Of a stretch of DNA of 7,028 nt, positions 5,849 to 7,028 are shown piece by piece. Below the pieces are notes generated by a model, which was not told the DNA's origin, ran no database searches, and saw only the letters and a program-made list of their open reading frames with translations. The number at the start of each line of letters is the position of its first letter. Positions within the stretch are counted from its first letter, which is position 1. Both the position numbers and the translations under genes were made by a program. Source of the stretch: Thiorhodovibrio sp. (GTDB lineage: Bacteria > Pseudomonadota > Gammaproteobacteria > Chromatiales > Chromatiaceae); NCBI GenBank assembly GCA_007128075.1, contig SKYD01000202.1, positions 1 to 7,028 on the forward strand, given 5' to 3'.

Positions 5849-7028
5849 GGCAGCACCGACTCGCCAGCGAATAGCTCGGCAATCTGCTCGCGGGTGCGCA
5901 CCAGATGGGCTTGGTCGCCATCGACCATCACCTCAGCAGCCCGCGGGCGGCTGTTGTAATTGGAACTCATGCTAAAGCCATAGGCACCACAGGAGCGCAC
6001 GGCGAGCAGATCGCCCGCATCAATCGCCAGCGGGCGTTGTTTGCCGAGAAAATCCCCAGTCTCACACACCGGTCCAACCACATCCCAAGGCTCAGGTGGC
6101 AAATCACGCGGCGCGACCGCGACGATCTCCTGTTCTGCCTGATAGAGCGCCGGGCGCAACAGATCATTCATCGCCGCATCAGCGATTGCAAACTGGCGTT
6201 GTTGATTGCGTTTTAGATACTCAATACGGGTGAGCAATACCCCAGCATTGGCAGCAATCGCTCGTCCTGGCTCGATAATCAGCTCAAATGGCTGATCATT
6301 TAATTGTGCCAGCAGGGCTTGGGCATAATCATCAGGTGTCGGTGGGGTTTCGTGCTGATAACGCACCCCCAGACCGCCGCCAAGATTGAGGTGCGCAATG
6401 GGGATGCCTTGTTGGCGTAGGCGTTTGGCAAGTGCCAGCACCCGCTCCAGCGCGTCAACAAAGGGGGCTAAACTGGTCAGTTGTGAGCCAATGTGACAAT
6501 CGATGCCCTGAATGGCAATCCCGGGCAGCGCCGCGGCTTGCTGATAGATCGTCTCGGCATGGTGAATGTCGATGCCGAATTTATTCTGCGCCAATCCAGT
6601 GGCAATGTAAGGGTGGGTTTTGGCATCAACATCGGGGTTGATGCGCAACGAGACCGGCGCTTGTTGACCACGCCGAGTGGCAATCGCTGACAGCCGCTCC
6701 AGCTCGGCGACCGATTCGACATTAAAGGTGCGAATCCCAACCTCAAGGGCGCGCTCAATCTCCTCGCACCGCTTGCCAACACCGGAAAACACCACCTGCT
6801 TAGGATTGCCACCGGCGGCTAGAACGCGCTCTAGCTCGCCGCCGGAGACAATATCAAAGCCGGAGCCAAGCCGCGCCAACACATCGAGCACCGCAAGATT
6901 GGAATTGGCCTTGACCGCAAAGCAGACCAGATGCGGATAGCCTGCCAACGCCTGATCAAAGGCATTCCAGTGTCGTTCTAGGGTGGCACGCGAATAGACA
7001 TAGCATGGCGTGCCAAAGCGTTCAGCAA
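5845..7028 (-). CDS. lysA: Diaminopimelate decarboxylase (5' end of gene beyond window)
   Basis: PLP-dependent fold-type III decarboxylase that converts meso-diaminopimelate to L-lysine and CO2, the last step of lysine synthesis. The frame is open to the right edge: 393 residues are visible, beginning AERFGTPCYVYSRATLE, so only about 20-25 N-terminal residues are missing compared with Pseudomonas-type LysA (about 415). A TTG at 6948 is not the true start, because homologous sequence continues upstream of it. In visible numbering, the PLP lysine is Lys39 in CFAVKANSN, HIGSQ starts at 178, the phosphate-binding NLGGGLG is at 214-220, EPGRAI is at 252-257, the catalytic cysteine is Cys321 in CETGDF, and GAYGFSMSSNYNSRPR (347-362) supplies the active-site Tyr349. 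All key residues are intact. It is the most upstream visible gene of the four-gene operon and overlaps the methyltransferase start by 4 bases. Its promoter and any lysine-responsive leader lie outside the window. Confidence 0.97.
   Translation of the reverse strand, partial: AERFGTPCYVYSRATLERHWNAFDQALAGYPHLVCFAVKANSNLAVLDVLARLGSGFDIVSGGELERVLAAGGNPKQVVFSGVGKRCEEIERALEVGIRTFNVESVAELERLSAIATRRGQQAPVSLRINPDVDAKTHPYIATGLAQNKFGIDIHHAETIYQQAAALPGIAIQGIDCHIGSQLTSLAPFVDALERVLALAKRLRQQGIPIAHLNLGGGLGVRYQHETPPTPDDYAQALLAQLNDQPFELIIEPGRAIAANAGVLLTRIEYLKRNQQRQFAIADAAMNDLLRPALYQAEQEIVAVAPRDLPPEPWDVVGPVCETGDFLGKQRPLAIDAGDLLAVRSCGAYGFSMSSNYNSRPRAAEVMVDGDQAHLVRTREQIAELFAGESVLP

Noticed and set aside
1..7028. 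Search for CRISPR arrays, tRNA genes, insertion sequences, toxin-antitoxin pairs or defence genes.
   Set aside because: No repeated spacers, tRNA-like folds, transposase motifs or small paired genes were seen; nearly all bases are covered by six recognisable genes.

Overview
The window looks like a stretch of chromosome from a proteobacterium, most likely a gammaproteobacterium with moderately high GC. The main support is the run lysA, dapF, DUF484 (YigA-type) on one strand, a gammaproteobacterial gene order. A YgfZ with the KGCYTGQE motif and a FabI close to the Escherichia/Pseudomonas type agree with this. The genus cannot be named from the sequence alone. Coding density is very high: five of the six genes are complete or nearly so, no gap exceeds about 100 bases, and I see no mobile element, tRNA, rRNA, CRISPR array or prophage gene.

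Left part (1-1675, minus strand): most of an RNB-domain exoribonuclease of the RNase II family, 558 codons visible, cut by the left edge. It starts at a TTG codon behind a good AGGAG. Centre left (1778-3597, plus strand): ygfZ followed after 33 bases by fabI, probably one transcript, divergent from the RNase gene across a 102-base intergenic region that carries a 9-bp perfect inverted repeat. Right part (3636-7028, minus strand): lysA (5' end beyond the right edge), a class I SAM-dependent methyltransferase of unknown substrate, dapF and a DUF484 gene. In transcription order these four overlap by 4, 11 and 20 bases, so they are almost certainly one translationally coupled operon. fabI and the DUF484 gene converge on a short gap holding a GC-rich hairpin.

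Functionally, DapF makes meso-diaminopimelate (needed for peptidoglycan) and LysA decarboxylates it to lysine, so consecutive enzymes of one pathway are co-expressed. FabI performs the last reduction of each fatty-acid elongation cycle, YgfZ is a folate-binding helper of iron-sulfur enzymes, and the RNB protein degrades RNA. The window is mainly housekeeping. The least ordinary items are the methyltransferase wedged between lysA and dapF, the absence of xerC after DUF484, and two intergenic palindromes that may belong to repeat families. I found no clear evidence of a new multi-gene system.
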